Positions 1-6,266 of a stretch of 7,470 nucleotides of DNA are shown piece after piece. Origin of the DNA: Thermoplasmata archaeon (GTDB taxonomy: Archaea > Thermoplasmatota > Thermoplasmata > Thermoplasmatales > Thermoplasmataceae); the NCBI GenBank assembly GCA_021811505.1, contig JAJZOM010000057.1:1-7470 (forward strand), given 5' to 3'. The position numbers and the translations under genes were made by a program. The notes beneath the pieces are model-generated. The model was not told where the DNA came from and ran no database searches. It worked only from the letters and a program-made list of their open reading frames with translations. Within the stretch, counting starts at the first letter, position 1. The number at the start of each line of letters is the position of its first letter.

Positions 1-578
1 TGTTGTTGTACCAGAACATGATACGGTCAAAAGGGGCATCGTACCAAAATGGCAGGAGCAGGAACCATGAAGAACCTCTTTCAACTATCTACATGGACTA
101 TCACCAATCAGCTATGGATCACCCATATGCAGTTGTGTGTGTGGACATGGCGACAAAAAAAATCCTATCAATAATCGAATCCAGGAAAATCACAAAGGAG
201 GCCCTGCAGTCGCTTGTTGATTCAATATCTGAATTCACAAACCACACCACATTGAAGATTCAAAATCTCTACCTGAGGAGTGGAATACTCAGCATTCTAT
301 ATGGGGCAACTGACCTGAGGTACTACATGAAGAAAAAAGGAGTGGTGAACGTAGAAGCTGACAAGCATGGGAATAGAGTTCATCTCGCACTTTCAAGACT
401 CTGGCAAAACTACGATAAGTTCAGATGGACATTTGGAAGCCCCGACAGTTTCATGTTCTGGTACAACAACAGACCCGTGATTAGTAAGATGGACAACCAG
501 GTAACAACTCCAAACGAAATTATGGAGAGATATCTGACGGATCAGCAAAGTTACCCGATTGCCAGTGAGCAGTCATGA
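1..578 (+). CDS. Transposase-derived protein, rve/IS481-like DDE core, 5' truncated by window
   Basis: The reading frame is open from the left edge to the TGA at 576-578, so the true start lies outside; the first start codon inside is TTG at 3. The visible part is about 191 residues. The general order resembles the integrase core (rve fold) of IS481/IS3-type transposases: a first beta strand with Asp (IYMDYHQ, about residue 32), a strand pair ending VCVDMATKKIL, and a C-terminal FWYNNRP followed by TTPNEIMERY, which matches the usual WYNxxRPH...TPxE ending. The positions where the second Asp (normally in a TDHG/SDNG motif) and the Glu (normally GKIERFF) should stand read YLRSGI and GNRVHLAL, so both catalytic residues seem lost. 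It may be a decaying insertion-sequence copy or a repurposed protein. The family call is from motif memory, not a database match. No terminal inverted repeat could be paired because the left end is outside the window. Confidence 0.6.
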   Translation, partial: LLYQNMIRSKGASYQNGRSRNHEEPLSTIYMDYHQSAMDHPYAVVCVDMATKKILSIIESRKITKEALQSLVDSISEFTNHTTLKIQNLYLRSGILSILYGATDLRYYMKKKGVVNVEADKHGNRVHLALSRLWQNYDKFRWTFGSPDSFMFWYNNRPVISKMDNQVTTPNEIMERYLTDQQSYPIASEQS

Positions 579-595
579 AGCTGCATTACCTACCT

Positions 596-615
596 GGGAC
601 CGGATCGCCGGTCCC
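596..615. repeat. Perfect 8-bp GC-rich hairpin after the transposase-like gene
   Basis: GGGACCGG, loop ATCG, then CCGGTCCC: eight uninterrupted pairs starting 17 nt after the stop codon at 578. A second, weaker hairpin follows at once (CATCC 616-620 with GGATG 633-637, A-rich loop). No T run follows on the + strand; the A run at 624-630 would be a T run read on the - strand. It may protect or end the transposase transcript or be part of the element's end. The role is inferred. Confidence 0.5.
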
Positions 616-734
616 CATCCGATAAAAAAAGGGGATGATTGTATGATATTTGCACCGTAAAACGCAGTTTGCTGTTTTAACCGGCATTTACGCACAAGGT
701 TGTCGAATAAGTTACTAAAGTAAAGTTGAATTTA

Positions 735-750
735 GTGAAGTATACTTCAC
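735..750. promoter_or_regulatory. Perfect 16-bp palindrome, candidate operator for the permease
   Basis: GTGAAGTATACTTCAC is identical to its own reverse complement over all 16 positions; the symmetry breaks on both sides. It lies about 65 bp upstream of the permease ATG at 816 and upstream of the likely TATA box. Its size and position suit the binding site of a dimeric helix-turn-helix regulator. No regulator gene is in the window, so function is inferred from symmetry and location only. Confidence 0.4.
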
Positions 751-781
751 AATTTAAGACTTTTCAAGTTAAGAAAGCGAA

Positions 782-792
782 CTAAATTTTTT
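782..792 (+). promoter_or_regulatory. Candidate TATA box for the APC permease
   Basis: CTAAATTTTTT is centred about 26-29 nt upstream of the ATG at 816, which would put transcription start almost at the start codon (leaderless mRNA, common in Thermoplasmatales). No Shine-Dalgarno sequence precedes the ATG, consistent with a leaderless transcript. The match to the archaeal TATA consensus is loose. Confidence 0.3.
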
Positions 793-815
793 CATAACCG
801 CACGATGCTGTAAAT

Positions 816-2150
816 ATGGAAAATGGCAAGATAACCTTTTACGAGGCACTTATGCAAGGACTTTCCTCAGCCGGTCCAGTATTGAATCTCGTCGCACTAT
901 TTCCCATAGTCTTGGGCATCATGGGGCACTGGTCATTTCTGGCTCTTATGTTATCAACATTAGTAGGAGCTTTTACTGTTTTTACTGGGTATTCCTTTTC
1001 AAGAGTTATGTCAACGAATGGCGGGTACTACAGTTACGTAGGACGCACGTTCGGAAAAGGTGCAGGAATATTCACGGCGATTCTTTATCTAACATACAGC
1101 TTCATGGCGTTTCCTTCAATAGTTCTCTTTTTGAATTTCTTTGTGGACACCTTTGTCCCTGCACATCTTTCTGGGAATCTATTCTTTAATGTTGGCTTCT
1201 CATCAGTAATTTCACTCTACCTTATCCTCATAGTTTTTCGTGGCTTGAGAATAACTATGCGTTACATCTTAGTTTCTGGTATCATAGAAATTGGTTTTAT
1301 TATTGGCTTATCTGTATTCATGGCATTAAGTGGAACTCCACACAACGTACTGAAATACAGCTTTTCCAGCAATTCACTGTTTTCTGCACTTCCTTTTGGT
1401 ATTCTGGCTTTTGCCGGCATAGGGTCATCCATATTCCTGTCGGAAAACACAAAGGACTGGAAACGCAATACACACAGATCGGTCTTATACGCGTATCTCC
1501 TGCTTTCAGCCCTCATGCTTGCACCGGTCTTTATTATCTCAGTATTTTTTTCTTCAGCAGGTATTGCCGCCTTCACTGTGAATCCTTTAAGTTTGTTCTA
1601 CGGGTTGCCGTCATCACTGGGTCTATTTGGGGAATTACTTTTCTCTGTAATTGCCATAAACAGTGCCCTCAATCTCTCAGCTGCTTATCTGAATGCTTTC
1701 AGAAATTCGTTCACAAAAGTTCTGGAAGATGGAATCATTATTGCAGTGAAGGGTACAAGAACAACCCTGCGCATGGTGGCCGTAACAATAATGGTGATAA
1801 CAATAACACTTTCTGCCATTGCAAATTTGACGCAGGATTTGTATTACTATTTCATCGTAGTTACCGGAATAGTCAGCATATTGTTTCTGACAGTTCACAC
1901 GATTTCAAACTTTGCCCTTATCAGATATCTGAAGTCGGCGGGATCTTACCTGTCAATGCCCATTCCAATGGTATCAATCCTGTCGTTCGTGTTTATAATC
2001 TTTGAAAGCATAATACTATCGAATTCTGTCGCACACACATCCGCAGTTATAAGCATCATGCTGATATTCATCGCTTTCTGCATCGTTTTGTTTGTGCGGG
2101 TACGAACAGGAAAATATTACTCTGATATCAACTTTAATGTGGAAATGTAA
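816..2150 (+). CDS. APC-superfamily amino acid/amine permease
   Basis: This 444-residue integral membrane protein has about 12 hydrophobic segments, near residues 18-37, 40-62, 83-110, 125-142, 149-171, 188-208, 224-246, 268-290, 319-338, 341-366, 380-402 and 408-428, the usual count for amino acid-polyamine-organocation transporters. Two family signatures are visible: the loop STNGGYYSYVGRTFGKGAG (66-84), matching the PxGGxYxYxxxxfG region before TM3, and AFAGIGSSIFLSENTKDWKRN (198-218), matching the TM6 motif followed by the acidic/basic loop. It probably imports an amino acid or amine by ion coupling; the substrate cannot be read from the sequence. The ATG at 816 lacks a ribosome site and fits a leaderless start. 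It ends 7 bp before the stop of the convergent cobY. A link to the neighbouring cobalamin genes (for instance uptake of a linker precursor) is possible but unsupported. Confidence 0.88.
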   Translation: MENGKITFYEALMQGLSSAGPVLNLVALFPIVLGIMGHWSFLALMLSTLVGAFTVFTGYSFSRVMSTNGGYYSYVGRTFGKGAGIFTAILYLTYSFMAFPSIVLFLNFFVDTFVPAHLSGNLFFNVGFSSVISLYLILIVFRGLRITMRYILVSGIIEIGFIIGLSVFMALSGTPHNVLKYSFSSNSLFSALPFGILAFAGIGSSIFLSENTKDWKRNTHRSVLYAYLLLSALMLAPVFIISVFFSSAGIAAFTVNPLSLFYGLPSSLGLFGELLFSVIAINSALNLSAAYLNAFRNSFTKVLEDGIIIAVKGTRTTLRMVAVTIMVITITLSAIANLTQDLYYYFIVVTGIVSILFLTVHTISNFALIRYLKSAGSYLSMPIPMVSILSFVFIIFESIILSNSVAHTSAVISIMLIFIAFCIVLFVRVRTGKYYSDINFNVEM

Positions 2151-2157
2151 TGATCTC

Positions 2158-2706
2158 CTATCGAAGCTGATGCAGAAGGGCCATGTAATCCTCTCCTGTA
2201 TTTACATTATAGATCATATTTTCATTACAATCATAATTTTCGTGACTCAATACTTCCCCTGCCCCCGGTAATTTCCGATAAATGCTGATCCCTAGCGGCA
2301 TGGAATTATGGATTAGTGTAACCAGGTCCGCCGGCGAGGAGGTGAAAAAATCAATAAATTTGCTTAACACTCGGGCGTCACCGAGAAATATGTCACCCGG
2401 CAGAACAAGGCAGGGGAATTTATTTATGGATGTAAGACAGGTTCGCACCGCTTCTACAAAGTTATTTCCTGGCTCCATGAGAAGTTTATATTCTTTTTTC
2501 CTGGAAACTTCCACAACTGTGGGACTATTATTGCTTGAACAAACAAAGATATTCCCAGAAAATTCTGACACCTGCGACATGAGTCTTTCGAGTAGTGTTT
2601 CGCCTTTAACTTCAACGAGGGTCTTATCAGGTCTTCCAAATCTCGTCCCTTTTCCGCCTGCCATAATTATTACACTTTTCAGTATCGTCGAAGGTCCTCC
2701 CTGCAT
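2158..2706 (-). CDS. cobY: CobY, GTP:adenosylcobinamide-phosphate guanylyltransferase
   Basis: Predicted cytoplasmic nucleotidyltransferase that transfers GMP from GTP to adenosylcobinamide phosphate, giving AdoCbi-GDP, the substrate of CobS. From ATG 2706 it has 182 residues, close to archaeal CobY. The MobA-like fold shows the nucleotide-binding loop MAGGKGTRFGRPDKTLVEV (15-33), LPGD (102-105) with the likely metal-binding Asp, and the C-terminal YNVNTGEDYMAL (166-177). MobA (molybdenum cofactor) is the main alternative; cobS and a cobD-like gene nearby favour CobY, which replaces bacterial CobU in archaea. The frame is open to a GTG at 2724, but a TATA-like box at 2735-2744 would place transcription start near 2713, so ATG 2706 is preferred. 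A GGAGG at 2699-2695 also precedes a CTG at 2682, nearer the conserved motif, so the start is uncertain. It is divergent from the riboswitch-led transporter and convergent with the permease. Confidence 0.85.
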   Translation of the reverse strand: MQGGPSTILKSVIIMAGGKGTRFGRPDKTLVEVKGETLLERLMSQVSEFSGNIFVCSSNNSPTVVEVSRKKEYKLLMEPGNNFVEAVRTCLTSINKFPCLVLPGDIFLGDARVLSKFIDFFTSSPADLVTLIHNSMPLGISIYRKLPGAGEVLSHENYDCNENMIYNVNTGEDYMALLHQLR

Positions 2707-2734
2707 CTTCTCTAAGTACCACACTCTTTGCCAT

Positions 2735-2744
2735 AATATTTATG
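2735..2744. promoter_or_regulatory. AT box in the divergent cobY / TPP-riboswitch promoter region
   Basis: AATATTTATG on the + strand reads CATAAATATT on the - strand, so the same box could serve as a TATA element either way. About 26 nt leftward gives a start near 2713, just ahead of the cobY ATG at 2706. About 26 nt rightward gives a start near 2766, just ahead of the riboswitch at 2771. This spacing argument is the only evidence; start sites are not visible in the sequence. Confidence 0.4.
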
Positions 2745-2770
2745 TATTGGGGGATAATGAGGCAATTAGT

Positions 2771-2860
2771 CAGTTCGGGGAGCTTCGTATGAGGCTGAGA
2801 GGATCAAATGATCGACCCTTAGAACCTGATCCAGGTAATGCTGGCGGAGGGAATGAAATG
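2771..2860 (+). ncRNA. TPP riboswitch (THI element) leading the MFS transporter
   Basis: The conserved THI-box elements appear in order: GGGG (2777-2780), CTGAGA (2795-2800), ACCCTT (2815-2820), AACCTGAT (2823-2830), CCAGGTAATGCTGG (2831-2844) and CGGAGGGA (2845-2852). Folding by eye gives P3 from AGCUUC/GAGGCU with loop GUAU, P3a from GAUC/GAUC with loop AAAU, P2 from GGG/CCC, P4 from CCU/AGG, P5 from CCAG/CUGG with loop GUAAUG, and P1 from CAGUUC/GAAAUG with one mismatch. The aptamer binds thiamine pyrophosphate. Roughly 80 nt separate it from the transporter start, containing a T5 run (2874-2878) and a small hairpin next to the ribosome site, so control could act on transcription or translation. 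TPP riboswitches are uncommon in archaea; I recall them described upstream of predicted thiamine transporters in Thermoplasmatales. Confidence 0.93.
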
Positions 2861-2910
2861 TGTATAACAAGCGTTTTTCGTAGAGTTATCGTGTTAGCAA
2901 TTTGGATTAG

Positions 2911-2933
2911 CAGCAGATTATTTGCTGGAGGTG
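2911..2933 (+). promoter_or_regulatory. Ribosome binding site and adjoining hairpin that set the MFS start
   Basis: GGAGGTG at 2927-2933 is a near-perfect Shine-Dalgarno sequence, 6 nt before TTG 2940, and selects that TTG over the upstream in-frame TTG 2922 and GTG 2931. CAGCA (2911-2915) can pair with TGCTG (2923-2927), a five-pair stem that touches only the first G of the Shine-Dalgarno, so it may form the switchable expression platform. Confidence 0.6.
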
Positions 2934-2939
2934 TATTTA

Positions 2940-4226
2940 TTGCATTCCAGTAAACAAAGATCAATTTTGGTTTCGACCACTTCAAGTTTCTTTATGTGGG
3001 GAATTATAGCAACAATAGGGCCGCTTTCTCTCTCATTCCCTTTCCTGAGCAGCGTTTCACTACAGACAAAGACACTGGTTCTCGCCATCGGTCCGATTGT
3101 CATAATGCTAGGGAATCTCATAATGGGGATTATGGCGGATAAGATTGGCAGGAAAAGAGTGTTTATTGCCACCATGATTTCTTACGGTTTTGGGATAATT
3201 TTCCTGGTTTTCGCTTCCAATCTTATCCTTCTCCTTATCGGGTTAATCCTCTCCGAATTCGGAGTCGGAGGCGAGGAACCGTCCGGGCTTTCACTGATTT
3301 CAGAGGATTTCTCATTCGCTGAAAGATCCAAGCTCCTGACGTTCGTTGCAAATTTCAATAACATAGGTTCTGCATTCATGTCCGGAATATTCCTGATAGA
3401 AGCTACACTTGAATCGCGCCTGAGTCCAGTGCTGAACCATATTTTCATTGGAATGTCCGGTTCTGGAGATCTCTCCTTCAGGTTCATTCTTCTTGTATCT
3501 GCTACAATACTGGTCTTTCTCATGATATATTCACGGATTTTGCTTCCTGAGTCGTACAGATGGCTTCGGGTTATGGGCAAGGAAAACGAGGCGGAACAGG
3601 AGAAATCAAAACTTATTATCCAGGGGAAGGAAGAATATGTTAAACAGCCTTCTTATCTGTTCAGTGTGGCTATACTAATGGTGATGGGTGTATCACAGTA
3701 CCTGACATTTGGCCTGATGGCGTACATAATAGGCCCTTATAATTTTCCGAACAATTATCCAGTCCTCATCTTTGTTGCCCTTCTAGGTGCATCGGTGGCT
3801 GGTTTTGCAGCCATGTTCCTGATTAACAGGGGAAGGAGAAATTTCACGTTGTTATCATTTCTGGGCGGCGCAATATCGATGGTAGTTATTCTTGCATTCA
3901 ACACAATGTTAGCCAATATGGTGGTATTCCTCCCACTTCTATTCGTCAACATGATATTCAGCGAATTTGCATGGGCATCCAGAACAACGCTCGAACCGGA
4001 ACTTGTTCCTACAAGAATAAGATCGACTTCAATAGGAATCATTCGGCTGGCTCCAATGGCAGCTTACGTCATATCTGTTTACCTAACCGCTATGCTGGGC
4101 ATCTTCGATTTCATTCTTCTCAATCTTGGCCTCTGGGTCATTGGGTTTATCGCTGCACTGATCTGGTACATAGTCGGCATAGAGACCAGAAATGTGAATA
4201 TTGATTATGGAAAGGAACCTTCATAA
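2940..4226 (+). CDS. MFS transporter under TPP riboswitch, predicted thiamine or precursor uptake
   Basis: This 428-residue major facilitator protein starts at TTG 2940, chosen for the GGAGGTG six bases upstream. MFS signatures are clear: motif A between TM2 and TM3 (GNLIMGIMADKIGRKR, 58-73), PESYRWLRVMGKENEA (203-218) at the end of the N-terminal half, matching the PESPRWL motif of sugar/metabolite porters, a hydrophilic central loop (about 208-238), and EPELVPTRIRSTSIG (352-366), matching the ElxPtrxRgtg motif near the C-terminal half. About 12 membrane helices fit the length. By family alone it would be called a sugar or organic-acid proton symporter; the TPP riboswitch directly upstream makes thiamine or a pyrimidine/thiazole precursor the better prediction. 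I recall similar riboswitch-linked MFS genes in Thermoplasma being proposed as thiamine transporters. It ends 27 bp from the stop of convergent cobS; its flanking genes otherwise belong to cobalamin synthesis, so substrate should not be assigned from them. Confidence 0.85.
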   Translation: MHSSKQRSILVSTTSSFFMWGIIATIGPLSLSFPFLSSVSLQTKTLVLAIGPIVIMLGNLIMGIMADKIGRKRVFIATMISYGFGIIFLVFASNLILLLIGLILSEFGVGGEEPSGLSLISEDFSFAERSKLLTFVANFNNIGSAFMSGIFLIEATLESRLSPVLNHIFIGMSGSGDLSFRFILLVSATILVFLMIYSRILLPESYRWLRVMGKENEAEQEKSKLIIQGKEEYVKQPSYLFSVAILMVMGVSQYLTFGLMAYIIGPYNFPNNYPVLIFVALLGASVAGFAAMFLINRGRRNFTLLSFLGGAISMVVILAFNTMLANMVVFLPLLFVNMIFSEFAWASRTTLEPELVPTRIRSTSIGIIRLAPMAAYVISVYLTAMLGIFDFILLNLGLWVIGFIAALIWYIVGIETRNVNIDYGKEPS

Positions 4227-4253
4227 TCACGAAAGCGGTCTAGCGTAATCCGA

Positions 4254-5003
4254 TTAAACGAATAGCATAAGAGTCAGTAAAATCAGCAAGAATACTGGGC
4301 GGATAAATTCTCCGATAAAGCCCAGTATGTCTCCATTCAAGCCTCCAAAAATTTTGATCAGACGATTTTTTACAATGAGAAGAACGATTAGTGAAAAAAA
4401 AGCTGTTATGATAATCATTCGATTAAAGAACAGACTCACCAGTATCAGGATTCCAAAATTAATTACGTAGGGAATACCTCCAGCATCAGCTGACATTGTT
4501 TTAAACTTCGTGAAAAGACCAGCCTGAAAGAGGCCGGGTGCATTTCTCACCATGATTGGGTAGGATGATTTTACCAGAATCTCTGCAGATAAAATGGCGG
4601 AAAAACCAATGATCTGTGAATAAGCAGTCAAGGAACTGAAGGTAAGCAGATATATTACAAAAGCAGAGCCAAATCCACCCGCCCCCAGATAGTGATCCTT
4701 GAGTATCTCAAGTCTCCTCTCCGGTGATCCGCGAAACATGAGTGCATCTCCGGTGTCAAGCACTCCGTCCATGTGGTTAAACCCTGTTATGATAAGTATT
4801 GAACTGAGTGCAATCGAGGCAGCGATAATGTGCCCGAGATAGGGTAAAGTGAAAAAGAAGACAAGTCCCGAGATCACGCCGGTAATTAAGCCCACCACTC
4901 CTAGGTAATATATCATACTGGAGTTGAATTCATAACATCGACACGGTATGGTGGTGAAGAACGAAAGCGCACATCGGAATCCTTTTTTTCCAGTATACGA
5001 CAC
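4254..5003 (-). CDS. cobS: CobS, adenosylcobinamide-GDP ribazoletransferase (cobalamin synthase)
   Basis: Integral membrane enzyme that joins AdoCbi-GDP with alpha-ribazole (or its phosphate) to form adenosylcobalamin (phosphate), the step after CobY. The 249 residues match the usual length of about 250. Diagnostic motifs are the N-terminal FRCALSFFTTIP (9-20), HMDGVLDTGDAL (77-88) with the Asp cluster thought to bind metal/substrate, ERRLEILKDHYLGAGG (95-110), matching the RxxxLxIMKDSxxGxxG stretch of the family, and GGLNGDILG (220-228), matching GGxTGDxLG. Several hydrophobic segments (about 32-55, 57-75, 112-150, 178-212, 231-249) indicate multiple membrane spans. The start is GTG 5003; the next in-frame Met at residue 30 would remove the conserved N-terminal motif. 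A weak AGGAAA lies about 7 nt upstream. Asn222 stands where Thr is usual, a mild change. It is transcribed alone, convergent with the MFS gene. Confidence 0.93.
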   Translation of the reverse strand: MSYTGKKGFRCALSFFTTIPCRCYEFNSSMIYYLGVVGLITGVISGLVFFFTLPYLGHIIAASIALSSILIITGFNHMDGVLDTGDALMFRGSPERRLEILKDHYLGAGGFGSAFVIYLLTFSSLTAYSQIIGFSAILSAEILVKSSYPIMVRNAPGLFQAGLFTKFKTMSADAGGIPYVINFGILILVSLFFNRMIIITAFFSLIVLLIVKNRLIKIFGGLNGDILGFIGEFIRPVFLLILLTLMLFV

Positions 5004-5232
5004 TTATATTTCCTGCTGATATAGATGTATTCTCCGTTAAATTGTCTTTCGGAATGTCACAGCTAATTATTCTTGTAAACAGACAGAAAAAAATTGCCTT
5101 TGAAGTTACTAATTTATTGATCTGTTGAGGGATGGAACGAATGCACGACATTTCACAGCTTATTTCCAACATTTTTAGAAATTCTATGGACAAACCAAAC
5201 TTTTTTAATGATCTTTCTTTAGCTATAATAAA
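5004..5232. other. Divergent intergenic region between cobS and the sequon-rich protein gene
   Basis: This 229-bp AT-rich region must carry promoters for both flanking genes. For cobS the best candidate is CAATTTAACG read on the - strand (about 5045-5036). For the + strand gene it is the T-rich box at 5201-5210. An 8-bp sequence TCACAGCT occurs twice (about 5056 and 5152), each followed by A/T then ATT, which may be chance. I see no B12 riboswitch on either strand and no convincing gene. Confidence 0.4.
5201..5210 (+). promoter_or_regulatory. Candidate TATA box for the gene at 5233
   Basis: TTTTTTAATG is centred about 27 nt before the ATG at 5233, the spacing expected for a leaderless archaeal transcript, and no Shine-Dalgarno is present. 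The preceding CCAAAC could act as a BRE-like element. The assignment rests on composition and spacing only. Confidence 0.35.
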
Positions 5233-6009
5233 ATGAGTAAAAGGCTAAGGTTGTTAGTTATCTTGGCTGTTGCGTTTATGATCATAATTTCAACAGCGAT
5301 ATATTTGCAATTATCTACGAATAGGTTGGAAGTTGTGAATGTTTATGTAACTACGGCAAATGATACTATCAAGCAAGGTGAAGCACTCCCAATAAACATG
5401 AGCATAGTTATTTCAAACGCATCTGGGGGTTTCAACATCGATGGAAGTACTTACCTGAAAGGACTCTTTGTGTATTATGAAGGCGTGAATCCTAGTGAAA
5501 TTAGCACTACCGCTCCTTCTCCGTTTCATGGCATCGCAAAATACAATATCTCTTCCAATGAAAAACATGTCAATACTGAATGGAATTCAACAGTATTGGA
5601 CTCTCCTGGTTCTTATTCACTCGCTCCTGCTGGGTATTACCTGATTATGGAGGGGAGCAATGTTATTCACGGGTCTCCTAATTTAGTTGTGCATTATCAT
5701 TTGCCTGTAAACCCTATCGCGGTTTACGGCATTTATGGTAATATTTCCACAAACTCAACTGGTGCTTCTATATCTGCGTCCATATTTGGGCATACCTCTA
5801 ATTCGACGGTAAAAGTAGCTGTGGATGTTAAGAACTCAACAGGCTCACTCCCGAGATACTCTTATTACAACTTTAGTGGAAATGCCCCCTTAACTGAAAA
5901 TTTCAAGTTTATCAATGGGACAGCTCAAAACAGCTACGAAACAGAAATCTCCATAGTAACAAAGGTAGGAACAATATTCTATCAGGAAAACTTCGGAGTG
6001 CAAACCTGA
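5233..6009 (+). CDS. Secreted or membrane-anchored protein with many N-glycosylation sequons, function unknown
   Basis: I do not recognise this 258-residue protein. It has a positively charged N-terminus (MSKRLRLL) followed by one hydrophobic stretch (about residues 7-26), a signal anchor or signal peptide without an obvious lipobox Cys. The rest is polar, rich in Ser, Thr, Asn, Gly and Tyr, contains no cysteine, and has alternating hydrophobic patterns that suggest beta-sandwich structure. There are 11 N-X-S/T sequons (Asn 43, 55, 62, 105, 118, 170, 174, 190, 201, 213, 228), all on the part predicted to be outside the cell, consistent with the dense glycosylation of surface proteins in acidophilic archaea. 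Start ATG 5233 fits a leaderless transcript from the AT box at 5201-5210. It lies between cobS and the cobD-like gene on its own promoter and terminator; nothing links it to cobalamin. A role as cell-envelope or extracellular binding protein is only a guess. Confidence 0.75.
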   Translation: MSKRLRLLVILAVAFMIIISTAIYLQLSTNRLEVVNVYVTTANDTIKQGEALPINMSIVISNASGGFNIDGSTYLKGLFVYYEGVNPSEISTTAPSPFHGIAKYNISSNEKHVNTEWNSTVLDSPGSYSLAPAGYYLIMEGSNVIHGSPNLVVHYHLPVNPIAVYGIYGNISTNSTGASISASIFGHTSNSTVKVAVDVKNSTGSLPRYSYYNFSGNAPLTENFKFINGTAQNSYETEISIVTKVGTIFYQENFGVQT

Positions 6010-6266
6010 ATCTTATGGAATCTAGATGAACATCAAAAAATTACGGGTTGAGTCGAAAACAATTACACTGCAACAGTTGGGTATTGTTCGGAAGTCCCGT
6101 CTACTTCGCGCGATCTAACTGCTGTTAAAAATTGGTTTTTTTAATCAATGGCGGGTTCGAAAGTGGATGTGGCCTAAGTACTAAAGAATGTGAACCTTGA
6201 TAATAAAAAGAAGCATGAGGAAGTGTTACAATTTATGATGTACTAATGGTTATGTTTTAAAGCTGA
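6010..6266. other. Intergenic region ahead of the cobD-like gene
   Basis: The 257 bp hold the candidate terminator at 6125-6144 and AT-rich boxes near 6229-6240 (AATTTATGATG) and 6250-6260 (TTATGTTTTAA), either of which could be the promoter of the next gene. A GGTTCGA at 6154-6160 recalls a tRNA T-loop but no tRNA cloverleaf surrounds it. No gene is apparent. Confidence 0.4.
6125..6144 (+). terminator. AT hairpin with T run, candidate terminator
   Basis: TTAAAAA (6125-6131) can pair with TTTTTAA (6138-6144) around a short TTGGTT loop, and the 3' side includes seven consecutive T (6136-6142). Archaeal RNA polymerase ends at T-rich runs, so this likely ends the transcript of the gene stopping at 6009, though it is about 115 bp downstream of that stop. 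Confidence 0.4.

Larger units (their letters stand above)
579..815. other. Non-coding region between transposase-like gene and APC permease
   Basis: This 237-bp stretch has no credible ORF. Besides the GC hairpin at 596-615 it contains an imperfect hairpin at 658-679 (TAAAA and CAG pairing across a TTTG loop with a CG bulge), the perfect palindrome at 735-750 and an AT-rich box just ahead of the permease. The right end of the insertion element, if one exists, should lie here. Confidence 0.5.

Noticed and set aside
2282..2953. 223-aa open frame on the + strand through the cobY region and the riboswitch
   Set aside because: It is antisense to clear CobY motifs, crosses a conserved TPP aptamer and shows no protein-like pattern; it is a shadow frame.
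4930..5193. 87-aa minus-strand frame overlapping the start of cobS
   Set aside because: It overlaps cobS in another frame and shows no recognisable motif, so it is treated as chance.
5004..5232. Possible B12 riboswitch ahead of cobS or the neighbouring gene
   Set aside because: I found no B12-box core (GCCACTG-like) on either strand.
6141..6180. Possible tRNA because of GGTTCGA at 6154-6160
   Set aside because: No matching acceptor, anticodon or D stems surround it.
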